64,000 bases of DNA from Desulfoarculaceae bacterium (GCA_019429465.1 JAHYIV010000001.1:62001-126000), one strand, 5' to 3'. Shown: positions 18,210 through 28,136, counted from the stretch's first letter. Notes: a model not told the origin generated them from the sequence alone. Made by a program: numbers and translations.

Positions 18210-18800
18210 GATCCACTGCACGGCCTCCGCCAGATCAGCCCCGACAAAGGCGGGCTGCACCTCCTGGCCTGGTCCGATATATTGTGCATCTCCACGGCCA
18301 TAACCGGTCAGCACGAGCACCGGAGTAGCACCGCAGGCCTTCGCACTCTTCAGATCGGACCAGCGATCACCGACGACAAAAGACCGGGCGAGATCAAGGC
18401 CCATCTCTTCGGCCGCCCGGACAAACAGACCGGTTTTCGGCTTGCGGCAATTGCAGTCCAGCCGGTATTTCTCTTTCTTGGCCTCAGGATGATGGGGACA
18501 GATATAGATGCCATCAACATGGGCCTCATGCTCGGCCAGTAACCGTTCCATCTCTTCATGGACAGCTGCCAGCAGTTCCTCCGGGAAATAGCCACGGGCC
18601 AGACCCGATTGATTGGTCACCACCACCACCGGGATATTGGCCTCATTGAGCCTCCTGATGGCCTCCACCACACCCGGCAGCAGATGAAAGCGGCTGATAT
18701 GATTGATATACCCCATCTGTTCATTGATGGTACCGTCACGATCAAGAAAGACAGCGGGCCGCAGAGTTGTCACGGGTGGAAGCGTTTCCCTGGCCATCAC
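18189..18800 (-). CDS. gmhB: D-glycero-beta-D-manno-heptose 1,7-bisphosphate 7-phosphatase
   Basis: HAD-family phosphatase of the ADP-heptose pathway for LPS inner core. The 203 residues contain the nucleophile motif FLDRDGTIN, motif II VVTNQSGLARGYF, the zinc-binding cluster with CPHHP and DCNCRKP, and motif IV FVVGDRWSDLKSA. Its start overlaps the end of waaF by 4 bp, matching a shared role in LPS core synthesis. The C-terminal residues LGSVTK and the stop are encoded inside a MITE-like terminal repeat, so the original end was probably altered. Confidence 0.93.
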   Translation of the reverse strand: MMARETLPPVTTLRPAVFLDRDGTINEQMGYINHISRFHLLPGVVEAIRRLNEANIPVVVVTNQSGLARGYFPEELLAAVHEEMERLLAEHEAHVDGIYICPHHPEAKKEKYRLDCNCRKPKTGLFVRAAEEMGLDLARSFVVGDRWSDLKSAKACGATPVLVLTGYGRGDAQYIGPGQEVQPAFVGADLAEAVQWILGSVTK

Positions 18801-19984
18801 TGTCCGGTCCCTGGCATCAGAGGCTTTTCCGGGCTGGAACCAAGCACCTTTGCCACCTCAAGGTAGACCTCCTCACTGCTGATCTCCTCCAGGCAGTTCA
18901 GGTGTTTCCGGGGACACTCTGATTGCAGACAGGGGCTGCATTCCATCTCTTTGCGAATGACCACGGCCCGCTCTGAAAAAGGGCCGGTGGCGATATGATC
19001 GGTGGAACCGAAGATGGCAATGGTGGGAGTTTCAAGACCGGCAGCCACATGCATCAGCCCGGAATCGTTGGTCACAAAGACGTTGCAGCGCTGTATCAAG
19101 GCCATGACCTGCTGGAGGGTGGTCTTGGCCGTCATATCAATGACATGAAAAGGAGTGCGCGCCGAATACTCTCTGATGACACGGGCAGCCTCGGTATCAT
19201 CCCTGGTGCCAAAGACCAGGATAAGGCACCCTCTCTCCCCATGATGATGAGCGATAAGGGCTGCCAGTTGTCCGAACTTCTCAGCCGGCCACCGTTTGGC
19301 CGGACCATAAGCGGCCCCTGGATTAAAACCGATGACCGGGATCACTTTCTCGCCTGCATTCCTGGTTTCAGTTGACACTGTCCCCTCAGGGTGGGCCTTC
19401 CCGTCGTGAGAGGAGAAAGGTCCCTGGCCCTTGAGACATTCGATATAGCCCTTGGCCCAGCCGGCCAATTCATCTGACAGGGGGAGGCGCAATTTGTCAG
19501 GCCCGAGATCAAGTCCCAAGCCCGCCAGCATCATCTGATAATAATGAACCTGGTGCCTGGTACGAATCTCCGCGGTCAACTCAACCCCATGGGTCAGGAG
19601 CAGGCCGCGGCCATCACGTTTGTAGCCGGCCCGCAAGGGAATACCCGCCTTCCAGACGATGAAGGCGGCCTCAAAGGCATTCTGCAGAAGAATTGCGGCA
19701 TCAAAGCGATACTGCCGCAGATGATTGGCCAGTTTCAGCACCCCTTTAATCCGGCCTGGATAAAGGTCCTTCTTATCATAGACCAGCACCTTGTCCACAT
19801 CCGGACTCAGGCGAAAGATGTCCGCCACCCAGGGCATGGCCAGCATGGTGATTTCCGCATTGGGGAAATTTTTGCGGATGGTATGAACGGCCGGCGTCGT
19901 CATGACCGCGTCCCCTATCCAGTTCGTGGAGCGGATCAGAATCCGCTCCGGGTTCATCTGCTTAAAAGTCACTTTTCCTGCCAC
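18797..19984 (-). CDS. waaF: Lipopolysaccharide heptosyltransferase II
   Basis: GT9-family enzyme that adds the second heptose to the LPS inner core at the cytoplasmic face of the inner membrane. The 395 residues show RILIRSTNWIGDAVMTTPAV at the N-terminus, the pattern GFNPGAAYGPAKRWPAEKFGQLA, and the donor-site motif VTNDSGLMHVAAGLETPTIAIFGSTD. It is longer than most WaaF proteins (about 350) because of an insert around residues 180-215 and a C-terminal tail. The GTG start follows GGGAGG at a good distance. Coupled to gmhB. Confidence 0.93.
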   Translation of the reverse strand: MAGKVTFKQMNPERILIRSTNWIGDAVMTTPAVHTIRKNFPNAEITMLAMPWVADIFRLSPDVDKVLVYDKKDLYPGRIKGVLKLANHLRQYRFDAAILLQNAFEAAFIVWKAGIPLRAGYKRDGRGLLLTHGVELTAEIRTRHQVHYYQMMLAGLGLDLGPDKLRLPLSDELAGWAKGYIECLKGQGPFSSHDGKAHPEGTVSTETRNAGEKVIPVIGFNPGAAYGPAKRWPAEKFGQLAALIAHHHGERGCLILVFGTRDDTEAARVIREYSARTPFHVIDMTAKTTLQQVMALIQRCNVFVTNDSGLMHVAAGLETPTIAIFGSTDHIATGPFSERAVVIRKEMECSPCLQSECPRKHLNCLEEISSEEVYLEVAKVLGSSPEKPLMPGTGQ

Positions 19985-20022
19985 AACAAACCTCCCCCAA
20001 AAAACTTATAAAGAATTCTGCT

Positions 20023-21771
20023 TTATCCTTGCACAATCAGCTCAGCAAGCTGGGCTTGAGCAAAATCAATGGAGGGATCGAGAGACAGGGCCAGGTTGAA
20101 GAAATGAATCGCCTCATTCCGATTGTCTATTTTTCGATAATTAACACCCAAGTTAGCGTAATCCATGGCCGAGACAGGGTTCAGCTCAACCGCCCGATGA
20201 AAATGGACAATGGCCTGATTATAGGCCTCCATCTTATAGTGACAGACACCAAGCATATTGTGGAGATCCGGACGTTCATCGTCCTCTTCCCTGCCCAGTT
20301 CCAGGATCTTTATGGCCTCATCATAACGGCCAAGATCCTGCAGACAATGACCCTTGTAGGAGTAGATATAAGGCAGATCCTCCTGTTCAGGGGATAGGGC
20401 CAGGGCCCGGTCAAAGGCATCAAGAGCGGTTTCAGGCTGGCCGTTATTATAGAGATTACGCCCCCGATAAAAGGCCAGGTAATAGGCATCCGGGATCAAC
20501 TGCTCCATCTGGGCCAGTTTCTCCTCAAGGTGCCTGGTATTATCAACCAGTTCGACCAGCAGCTTGGCGGCAAAGAGCCCCACATCCTTGATCATGGAGC
20601 GTTCACGGAAATGGGCGCCGGGGATAATGGTGTAAATAGCGGGAATCTGCAAGGCAGGATGGGTGACATCCAGCATGAACACCTCCATGTCTCTGCCAGC
20701 CAGGGCACCAACACAGTTCTCCACCTCGGTCTTGATATTATCATCGGCAAGAGAATCCATCCGGCCGATGGTGGTGCCAAGGCCTGAATCGGTCACATAA
20801 CGCACCTCATCCATGGACAGGGGTTTGGGCAGCCCCGAGGCCACATAATTGGAACCACTGTTAAAGTCTCCAGCCAGTTGCGCTACCTCGGTTATAGCAC
20901 GGATCAGGGCCTTTTCAGGATCAGGGGTGGTGCCGGCGGTAAAGACGATCTCACTGGTCTCAGGAAAGGAGCTTCTGTCAATGGCCAGCGCCGCTACGGT
21001 GCTGATTCCGGTATCAAGACTGAAATCATTGAGATAGAGCTCTATGTTGTTTCTGGCGAATTTTTCCAGCAACTCTCTGGCCACCGGATCCTGAACCGAG
21101 GCTGGATCTATGATCGGTGTCGCTCTTTTTTCATGGTTGACCAGGGCGCAGACGTGGCGCTCGACCACCTCGGATATACCCTGGAGCGCCGCTTCTTCAT
21201 AGGTGTTGCCGGCGGACGGGCCATTAAACTCATTGATGGCAAAAAACCAGGAAAAGGGTATCAGGGTGTCACGACCGGAAGTCAGGCTGGTGGCCCAGGT
21301 CCACTGCATGGGGATATCCCGGAGCAGCTCCTCGAGGAAGGGTACATCATGACGGCTGTCATGCACCGACTGGAGCAGACGGGAGGGATCAAGCACCGGA
21401 TAGCCGGACTCCCGCATCTGCTGATAATCACCAGTAATGAAATTATTATCATCGTCTTTGAAGGCAAAAAAGGAAAAGCGCTCGGCAAGCTCCATACAGG
21501 CCGAGGCCTCTGCCTGTATGGGCGAGGCGCCCTTACCCATCTGTTTTTTGGTGCCGGTCAGGACATGGGCACCTTCGCCGCAGACACTGAAATAAACAGG
21601 GATATCCAGCCTGCCGTTATCAATCCGTTTCACCTCTTTGAGGATCTGGATATCAAGATGTTTCAACCTTTCCTTAAAACGGGCAATGGTATCTTCAGGC
21701 CGAATGGCCTTGTCCTGATCAATGGTATAGGTCTTCAGACAATCCTGTAGTCGAATAGATTTTTTTTTCAT
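20023..21771 (-). CDS. YcaO-domain protein with C-terminal TPR repeats
   Basis: A 582-residue fusion. Residues about 15-390 form a YcaO domain, an ATP-dependent amide-activating fold, with EASACMELAERFSFF, the GLQ/GISEVVERHVCALVNHEK helix, and AITEVAQLAGDF that carry the glutamate-rich ATP/Mg site. Residues about 400-582 are tetratricopeptide repeats (for example AYYLAFYRGRNLYNNGQPE). The ATG at 21771 follows CGAGGG; a longer frame begins at 21825. No cyclodehydratase partner or precursor peptide is adjacent. It could modify ribosomal protein S12 (RimO accessory role, as for E. coli YcaO) or another protein recruited by the TPR part. Confidence 0.85.
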   Translation of the reverse strand: MKKKSIRLQDCLKTYTIDQDKAIRPEDTIARFKERLKHLDIQILKEVKRIDNGRLDIPVYFSVCGEGAHVLTGTKKQMGKGASPIQAEASACMELAERFSFFAFKDDDNNFITGDYQQMRESGYPVLDPSRLLQSVHDSRHDVPFLEELLRDIPMQWTWATSLTSGRDTLIPFSWFFAINEFNGPSAGNTYEEAALQGISEVVERHVCALVNHEKRATPIIDPASVQDPVARELLEKFARNNIELYLNDFSLDTGISTVAALAIDRSSFPETSEIVFTAGTTPDPEKALIRAITEVAQLAGDFNSGSNYVASGLPKPLSMDEVRYVTDSGLGTTIGRMDSLADDNIKTEVENCVGALAGRDMEVFMLDVTHPALQIPAIYTIIPGAHFRERSMIKDVGLFAAKLLVELVDNTRHLEEKLAQMEQLIPDAYYLAFYRGRNLYNNGQPETALDAFDRALALSPEQEDLPYIYSYKGHCLQDLGRYDEAIKILELGREEDDERPDLHNMLGVCHYKMEAYNQAIVHFHRAVELNPVSAMDYANLGVNYRKIDNRNEAIHFFNLALSLDPSIDFAQAQLAELIVQG

Positions 21772-21837
21772 AATCCCTCGTAACAATTTGTAACTACTTA
21801 TGTAATTTAAAAAAAAACAGTTCACTACTGTCTTGAT

Positions 21838-23040
21838 TCATCCAATGAAATATCCAGACCAGCGCACTGCATCCAGATAATAATCCATTATATTGGCGCC
21901 ATCCATTTGCAACTGTGTCATAACAAGATCCAACTCAGCCCATTGTCCCGTCTCATACAACTGAATAAGATGCAGATAAGGAAACAGGGGTCCTGAATTA
22001 TGCACCAGGGCCACTGTTATATCACCAGAAACAGGGAGCTGTCTCATCAAGGATTCCATAGGGGCGTCAAGAATGGCATCAAGCAGAGAAAAAAGTCCCA
22101 GCAGAAAAAACAGCCCCTGGTCCTGTTGCAGTTCCTTGCCAATAAGCTCTAAGAAACGAGCCCGAATACAGGAGAGACGAATAAGTTCATCCGGTTTGTT
22201 CTCTGAGAGAGAACTTGTGGCGATCAGAGAGACAAACATTCGTGTCCCCCGTTCTCCCAGAAAGGCGATGGCCTGACGAATGGAAGAGAGCGGTTGCAGC
22301 CGCGAATAATAAGCCGAGTTAAGATACTTGAGCAACTTATAGGAGATGGCAACATCCTGTTTCAGGAGAGACTCAAGGTTGTTTATTTCAAATTCAGCCC
22401 GGTTGACCTCCATGATCAATTTCATATAGATCATTTGCGAGGAAGAGATCTCTTTATTTTTCAGAATTTCCGGTTTGGCAAAAAAATAGCCCTGAAAATA
22501 GACAAAGCCCATACCGTAGGCACGAGCGTACTCCTCATGGGTCTCTATTTTTCCAGCAAGCAATTTACAATGGTATTTCCTGGCAATCTCAACCAGCTCA
22601 ACTATCTGCTCATGGGAGCTTTGCCTAAAATCAACTTTAATAATTTTAGCAAGTTCCAGCAGGGGAATGAAGTTTTCGGCATAGACAAAATTGTCGAGCG
22701 CCAACACATATCCCTTGTTCATCAGGGCATGGCAGGCGGCAACGACCTCTTCCCTGGGCTCCACATCTTCAAGAATCTCAACCACAACAGAACGGGCGGG
22801 AAACATGGCGGGAACCCCACGAAGCAACATGTCTTCGGTAAAATTGATAAAGGCCTTGTGTCCACTTGCTATCTGTTCAATCCCGACCGTAAAAAAGGAA
22901 GACGAGAGCAGACTGGAGGTGGCCTCGTCGCCATCAACCCCGGGAAAGGAATTAGACATCCCGTTTCTGAACAGAAGTTCATAGGCAATAACACGTCGAT
23001 ATCGATTAAAGATTGGCTGCCTGGCCACAAAGATATCCAT
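21838..23040 (-). CDS. EAL-HDOD domain signalling protein
   Basis: A 400-residue protein with an N-terminal EAL-like domain opening FVARQPIFNRYRRVIAYELL and a C-terminal HDOD domain (about 205-385). The EAL signature is degenerate, with YELL in place of the catalytic EAL motif, so it probably does not hydrolyse cyclic di-GMP but may bind ligand or protein, as in the CdgJ/YuxH group. The HDOD part shows SYKLLKYLNSAYYSR. A second, dead copy follows upstream at 23061-24261. Confidence 0.88.
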   Translation of the reverse strand: MDIFVARQPIFNRYRRVIAYELLFRNGMSNSFPGVDGDEATSSLLSSSFFTVGIEQIASGHKAFINFTEDMLLRGVPAMFPARSVVVEILEDVEPREEVVAACHALMNKGYVLALDNFVYAENFIPLLELAKIIKVDFRQSSHEQIVELVEIARKYHCKLLAGKIETHEEYARAYGMGFVYFQGYFFAKPEILKNKEISSSQMIYMKLIMEVNRAEFEINNLESLLKQDVAISYKLLKYLNSAYYSRLQPLSSIRQAIAFLGERGTRMFVSLIATSSLSENKPDELIRLSCIRARFLELIGKELQQDQGLFFLLGLFSLLDAILDAPMESLMRQLPVSGDITVALVHNSGPLFPYLHLIQLYETGQWAELDLVMTQLQMDGANIMDYYLDAVRWSGYFIG

Positions 23041-23060
23041 ATCTTCTTCTCACCATACAA

Positions 23061-24261
23061 TCAGATAAAAATTTCCGCCCAATACACGGCTTCCAGATAA
23101 AAATCCATTATTTTATGTTCGTCAAGATGCAGTATTCCCATGGCCGCATCCAGCTCTTCCCACTCTCCAGCCTCATAAAATTGAATAAGCTGAAGATAAG
23201 GAAAAAGCAGCCCTGCCTTATGCACCAATGCCCTGGAGATATCCTCAGAGATAAGGAGCTTTGCCAGCAGGACATCCATAGAGGTATCAAGCATGGCATC
23301 AAGCAGGGAAAAAAGACCCAACATAAAAAAAACTCCATGATCAAGCTTCACTTCTTTGCCGACAAGCTCCAGAAAACGGGCGCGGACACAAGAGGTGCGT
23401 ATCAATTCATCCGGTTTATGTTCCGAGAGTTTACTGGTGACAATCAATGACACAAAAAGGCGTGTCCCTGTTTCTCCCAGAAAGGCGATGGCCTAATGGG
23501 TAGAGGAGATTGGCAGCAGTCGTGAATAATAGGCGGAATTGAGATAGCTGAGTAATTTAAAGGAGATGGAGAGGTCTCTGTTCACCAGCTTCTCGATGTC
23601 ATCCACCTCAAATTCAGCCCGGTTCACCTCCACGAGCAACTGCATCAGGGCCAACTGAGAAGAGGGGATGTCCTTGTTTTTCAAAATTTCCGGTTTGGAA
23701 AAAAAGTAGCCTTGAAAATAAACAAAACCCATTCTGCCGGCCAGGATGAATTCCTCATAGGGTCTCTATCTTTTCTGCCAGCAGCTTACAGGGATACCCC
23801 TTGAGAGTTGCTACCATCTCCTTGAGCTGTTCAATGGGGGTGAGACGGAAATCCACCTTGATGATGGCGGCAAGCTCTATCAGCGGAGTGAGATTTTCCC
23901 TATAGACAAAATCGTCGAGGGCCAGGGTATATCCCTGACTGACGAGTTCACGGCATACAGCAATGACCTCTGCAGTTGGCTCCACGTCTTCCAGTACCTC
24001 CACTACAACACGATTGGCGGGAAACATGGAGGGAATGCCGTGAGTCAGCATATCTTCAGTGAAGTTGATAAAGGCCTTACGCCCGCTTGTTATCTGTTCA
24101 ATCCCGACCGTAAAGAAAGAAGACGAAAGCAGGCTTGAAGTATCCTCGTCGCCATCAACCCCGGGAAAGGCACTGGACATCCCGTTCCTGAACAGAAGTT
24201 CATAGGCAAAGATTCGTCTATGTCGATTAAATATCGGCTGACGTGCGACATAAACATCCAT
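23061..24261 (-). pseudogene. Dead paralogue of the EAL-HDOD gene
   Basis: Tandem duplicate of the 21838-23040 gene, readable in three pieces (24261-23755, 23732-23493, 23453-23061). Two lesions are visible by comparison with the intact copy. One is a single added A near 23757 (CTCATAGGGTC versus CTCATGGGTC), which gives a frameshift and immediate stop. The other is a TAG at about 23493 where the intact gene has a CAG glutamine codon (RQAIAFLGE in the intact copy, H-stop-AIAFLGE here). Apart from these, the HDOD sequence downstream is still well conserved, so inactivation looks recent. Confidence 0.92.
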
Positions 24262-24309
24262 AATTCAATAATAAGTCAAATAAAGTTTACCACGGCCATC
24301 GTGTTCTCT

Positions 24310-24786
24310 TCAGGTCGTCATAATCAAGTTCTGCCACCTTTCCTGCCAGGTGCCGATTCCAGGGTCACAGGTGAGCAGCCTGGAGTCATCCGGCCCGATG
24401 GTCAAGTTGATCTTCAGTCGGGTTGCCGGGACAAGATCGCCGGCCCTCGCCGACCATTCTAACACAGAGAGACCGGAAAGAAAAAAATATTCATCCAGCC
24501 CCATATCCTGGATATCAGCGGCGCCTGTCAGCCGGTAGAAGTCCATATGGTAGAGCGGCAACCGGCCTTGATACTCATGGAGAATGGCAAAACTGGGACT
24601 GGTCACATAATCGCCTGCAGGCACCCCCAGCCCTTGGGCTATGGCCTGGGTCAGGGTGGTCTTGCCCGCGCCCAGATCACCGTCAAGACAGATCACGTCC
24701 CCCGGCTGAGCGCATTGTCCAAGAAGACGGCCCAAGGCCATGGTGTCAGCAAGGGTCTTCAGCAGCATTGTTTTCATGATTGTCAT
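24310..24786 (-). CDS. tsaE: tRNA threonylcarbamoyladenosine biosynthesis ATPase TsaE
   Basis: Small ATPase required with TsaB/TsaD for t6A37 in ANN-decoding tRNAs. The 158 residues carry Walker A GDLGAGKTTLTQ (about 35-46), the switch region SPSFAILHEY, LYHMDFYRL and VLEWSARAG. The ATG at 24786 overlaps the stop of the preceding binding-protein gene as ATGA, arguing for translational coupling. An in-frame ATG three codons later is a possible alternative start. Confidence 0.93.
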   Translation of the reverse strand: MTIMKTMLLKTLADTMALGRLLGQCAQPGDVICLDGDLGAGKTTLTQAIAQGLGVPAGDYVTSPSFAILHEYQGRLPLYHMDFYRLTGAADIQDMGLDEYFFLSGLSVLEWSARAGDLVPATRLKINLTIGPDDSRLLTCDPGIGTWQERWQNLIMTT

Positions 24787-26612
24787 GGCTGAGATGGCGC
24801 TCCATCTTGCAGCCACCAGCTCATCAATAATTGAACATAATTATAATACAAGGGCTGGGTTTCCGGTTGCCTGAAGATATCACGATAGGCCAGTCGATGG
24901 CCATCCATAAACCAGTTGGGCACCATGTAATGTCCATACCAGAGGATGCGGTCCAGGGCCTTGCAGGCAGCGGTCAACTCCTCCTGGGTCCGGGCATAGA
25001 TGATCTTGTCCACCATGGCATCAACCGCCGGATCCTTGATCCCCGCCAGATTTTTAGAACCCGGATTGTCTGCCGATGCTGAATGCCAGAAATTTCGCTG
25101 TTCATTGCCCGGTGACAACGATTGGCCATAGACATGGACAATCATGTCGAAATCGAATTTCTGTTCCCGCTCGACATAGAGTGCTGGGTCAATGGTACGA
25201 TATTCCGCCCGAATGCCCAGCTTTTTCAGATTGCTGACATAGGGGGCCATCACCCGTTCAAAAGAGGGAGAGACCAGAAGAATTTCAAAGACAAAGGGCG
25301 TACCCGCCTTATCTTTCAAGACACCATCCTGAATCGTCCAGCCAGCCTCGGCCAGTAGCTCAGCTGCCTTACGCAGATTTGGCCGGACTCCCTCTTTTTC
25401 CGTGGTTACGGGAGGGGTCAACGGCTTCAGGAATACCTCTGCTGGCAGTTGCGGGCGAAACGGCTCCAGATATTCCAGTTCCAGGCCGACCGGCAGACCA
25501 GTCGCCGCCAGAGGAGAATTGCTAAAAAAAGAAGTTGTCCTGCGGTACTGATCAAAGAACAGGGCCTTGTTGGTCCATTCAAAATCAAGGGCCAGGCCCA
25601 TGGCCTCTCGTACCTTGGGATCCTTGAAGAACGGCCGCCGGGTATTCATCAGAAAACCCTGCATCCCGGCGTTATTCTTGTGGGGAAAGACCTTTTTAAT
25701 CAGCGTGCCATCGCGAAAACGGCTCCCTTCCATGTCACGTGCCCATTGCTTGGCAATGTTCACCGCCATAAAATCAAACTCGCCGGCCTTGAAGGCCTCA
25801 ACTGCAACGATCTGATCCTTGTAATAATTGACGGTGATGGTGTCAAAATTAAACTGACCCTTTCTGACCGGATGATTAACAGCCCAGTAGTTCGGGTTTC
25901 GTTTATAGGTGATAGATTTCCCCTGCTTGACTGCAGCCACCACATAGGGTCCTGAGCCAACAGGAGGCAGGAGGGCTGACTCGCCACCCTTCTGTTCAAA
26001 GCCATATTTCTGGTAAAATTTTGCCGACATGACCGGAATCTGGGCCGCGATCATATGCAATTCCCGATTGGCCCTGGCAAAGACAAAACGAATCCGCCGC
26101 TCATCCAGAATCTCTGCCTTGACAATATCCTGATAATAATAGGAATAGGCTGGATGGGCCAGATCGCTCTTCAGGGTGTCGAGAGAAAACTTCACATCCT
26201 CAGGGGTTATGGGACTGTTGTCAGAAAAACGGGCCGCCTCATTCAAGGTGAAGACCACCGATAACTTATCCTTGGCCACCTCAATGTCTTTGGCAATCAA
26301 ACCATATTCGGCAAAGGGCTCATCGAGGCTGGACACGGCCAGCGTCTCAAAGACCAAGGTCTCGAGGCCAAAGGGAGGCGTGCCTTTCAGGGTAAAGGGA
26401 TTCATCTTGTCAAAACTGCCCAGATCGTGCAGCACCAGCTTGCCACCCTTTACCGCCTGGGTGGAAACATAGTCAAACTGCTGAAACTGTGGCGGGTATT
26501 TCAATTTGCCATCGATTGAGATCCCATGCGCGGCCAGCAAAGGCGACGTCAGGCAACCCAGGAGGCCAGACAAAAACAACAAACCAAGGAGAGATGAGAC
26601 AAGGCGTGACAT
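24783..26612 (-). CDS. YejA-like family 5 extracellular solute-binding protein
   Basis: A 609-residue periplasmic oligopeptide-type binding protein. An N-terminal hydrophobic segment with LLGC (about residue 20) and a later LLAAHG site suggest either a lipoprotein or signal peptidase I processing. KGGKLVLHDLGSFDKMNPFTLKG-like text (seen at about 55-77) and the family's PEDVKFSLDTL, VGSGPYVV, MNTRRPFFKDPKVREAMGLALDFEW place it in the YejA branch. The ATG at 26612 follows an AAGGAT site; a frame from 26660 is less likely. Permease genes are absent, so it is an orphan here, coupled to tsaE. Confidence 0.88.
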   Translation of the reverse strand: MSRLVSSLLGLLFLSGLLGCLTSPLLAAHGISIDGKLKYPPQFQQFDYVSTQAVKGGKLVLHDLGSFDKMNPFTLKGTPPFGLETLVFETLAVSSLDEPFAEYGLIAKDIEVAKDKLSVVFTLNEAARFSDNSPITPEDVKFSLDTLKSDLAHPAYSYYYQDIVKAEILDERRIRFVFARANRELHMIAAQIPVMSAKFYQKYGFEQKGGESALLPPVGSGPYVVAAVKQGKSITYKRNPNYWAVNHPVRKGQFNFDTITVNYYKDQIVAVEAFKAGEFDFMAVNIAKQWARDMEGSRFRDGTLIKKVFPHKNNAGMQGFLMNTRRPFFKDPKVREAMGLALDFEWTNKALFFDQYRRTTSFFSNSPLAATGLPVGLELEYLEPFRPQLPAEVFLKPLTPPVTTEKEGVRPNLRKAAELLAEAGWTIQDGVLKDKAGTPFVFEILLVSPSFERVMAPYVSNLKKLGIRAEYRTIDPALYVEREQKFDFDMIVHVYGQSLSPGNEQRNFWHSASADNPGSKNLAGIKDPAVDAMVDKIIYARTQEELTAACKALDRILWYGHYMVPNWFMDGHRLAYRDIFRQPETQPLYYNYVQLLMSWWLQDGAPSQP

Positions 26613-26776
26613 GATAGAATAATCCTTTAAGGGGGAATTCCAGCTGCTTCCTGTGCTCAATCAAGCTCGGTGTCAGATCGGCTCTGCACGCGCTCAACTG
26701 AACGTTGACAACTGAGATATGATATTAAGCTGTGGCAATAGTACCCTTTTTCGACTAATATGTCAGCCATTCTTGG

Positions 26777-26803
26777 ACCTTCACCTCCAAAGAGAGTGAA
26801 GGT
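26777..26803 (+). promoter_or_regulatory. Perfect 8-bp hairpin in the leuC leader
   Basis: ACCTTCAC (26777-26784) and GTGAAGGT (26796-26803) form a stem with an 11-nt loop, 40 bp before the leuC ATG and followed by an AT-rich stretch. It could be an operator, an attenuator or an mRNA leader hairpin. No accompanying leader peptide rich in Leu codons was seen. Confidence 0.4.
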
Positions 26804-26843
26804 GTTTGTATAATAATTATATTTACCAATCTGGAGCATACTG

Positions 26844-28136
26844 ATGGGAAGAACCATAGCCAGTAAGATATTTGCAGCGCATCTGCGCGACACCCCCACA
26901 CCGGGCAATATGATCCTTGATATTGACGTGGTCATGTGCCATGAGATCACCACCCCCATTGCCATTATGGATCTGATGGAAAAAGGGATGGACCGGGTCT
27001 TTGACCCCACCAAGATCAAGGCGGTGATCGACCATGTAACCCCGGCCAAGGATTCCAAGACCGCTACCCAGGGCAAGATCATGCGCGACTGGGCCCGGCG
27101 GCACCAGATCAGGGATTTCTTTGATATTGGCGCCAATGGCGTCTGCCACGCCCTCTTCCCGGAAAAAGGGTTTATCCGGCCCGGCTACACGGTGATCATG
27201 GGAGACTCCCATACCTGCACCCATGGCGCCTTTGGCGCCTTTGCCGCCGGTGTCGGCACCACTGACCTTGAGGTCGGCATACTCAAAGGTGTCTGCTCCT
27301 TCCGGGCCCCGGAGACCATGCGCATCATTCTTACCGGCACGCTCACGCAGGGGGTGACGGCCAAGGATGTGATCCTGGCGGTGATCAAAAGGTTGACGGT
27401 CAACGGGGCCACGGACAAGGTCATTGAGTTTGTCGGCCCAGTGGTAGACGCCATGACCATGGCCGCCCGCATGACCCTGTGCAACATGGCGGTCGAGGCC
27501 GGGGCCACCAGCGGTCTCTGCCTGCCCGACCGGGTGACGGCCGAATATCTGTGGCCCTTCATCAAGGATCAATATGCCACCATTGAGGCAGCGGTTCAGG
27601 ATTTCAGCAAATGGCACTCCGACCCAGATGCCAATTATGTGGAGACCATTGAACTGGATATCTCCACCCTGGCACCCCAGGTCACCTTTGCCTTCAAACC
27701 GGATCAGGTCAAGAATATCAGCGAGATGGAAGGCACCCCTGTCGACCAGATATACATCGGATCGTGCACCAATGGCCGCATTGAAGATCTCAGAGATGCC
27801 GCCGCAATTCTGCGGGGTAGAACACTGGCCGTTGGAGTGCGGGGGATCGTCACCCCGGCCACACCTGCCATCTACTCCCAGGCCCTTGAGGAAGGTATCA
27901 TAAAAATCTTCATGGACGCCGGTTTTTGTGTGCTTAATCCCACCTGTGGAGCCTGCCTGGGGATGAGCTCAGGAGTCCTGGCCGCAGGCGAGGTCTGCGC
28001 TTCCACCACCAACCGCAACTTCAACGGTCGTATGGGTAAAGGCGGCATGGTTCATCTCATGAGCCCCTACTCGGCTGCTGCTGCTGCCGTCACCGGGACC
28101 ATCACCGACCCCAGGAGATTCCTGAAGGTCTCCTGA
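26844..28136 (+). CDS. leuC: 3-isopropylmalate dehydratase-type large subunit
   Basis: Aconitase-family [4Fe-4S] dehydratase large subunit, 430 residues, of the compact archaeal/bacterial LeuC2 type. Cluster ligands are in GSCTNGR (Cys about 308) and NPTCGACLG (Cys about 368 and 371). Substrate region motifs include GDSHTCTHGAFGAFA. The ATG follows GGAG at a proper distance. Expected reaction: isomerisation of 2- to 3-isopropylmalate in leucine synthesis. The family also includes homoaconitase and dimethylmalate dehydratase, and no leuA or leuB is in the window, so the substrate is not certain. Confidence 0.85.
   Translation: MGRTIASKIFAAHLRDTPTPGNMILDIDVVMCHEITTPIAIMDLMEKGMDRVFDPTKIKAVIDHVTPAKDSKTATQGKIMRDWARRHQIRDFFDIGANGVCHALFPEKGFIRPGYTVIMGDSHTCTHGAFGAFAAGVGTTDLEVGILKGVCSFRAPETMRIILTGTLTQGVTAKDVILAVIKRLTVNGATDKVIEFVGPVVDAMTMAARMTLCNMAVEAGATSGLCLPDRVTAEYLWPFIKDQYATIEAAVQDFSKWHSDPDANYVETIELDISTLAPQVTFAFKPDQVKNISEMEGTPVDQIYIGSCTNGRIEDLRDAAAILRGRTLAVGVRGIVTPATPAIYSQALEEGIIKIFMDAGFCVLNPTCGACLGMSSGVLAAGEVCASTTNRNFNGRMGKGGMVHLMSPYSAAAAAVTGTITDPRRFLKVS

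Noticed and set aside
26700-26735. TTGACA ... TATGAT-like motifs upstream of leuC
   Set aside because: The spacing does not suit a sigma-70 promoter (the elements are about 7 or 12 bp apart, not 16-18).
11939-26843. 17-base match CCAATCTGGAGCATACT at about 11939 and again at 26824
   Set aside because: A single shared 17-mer in 64 kb is close to chance expectation, and one copy is just the ribosome-binding region of leuC.
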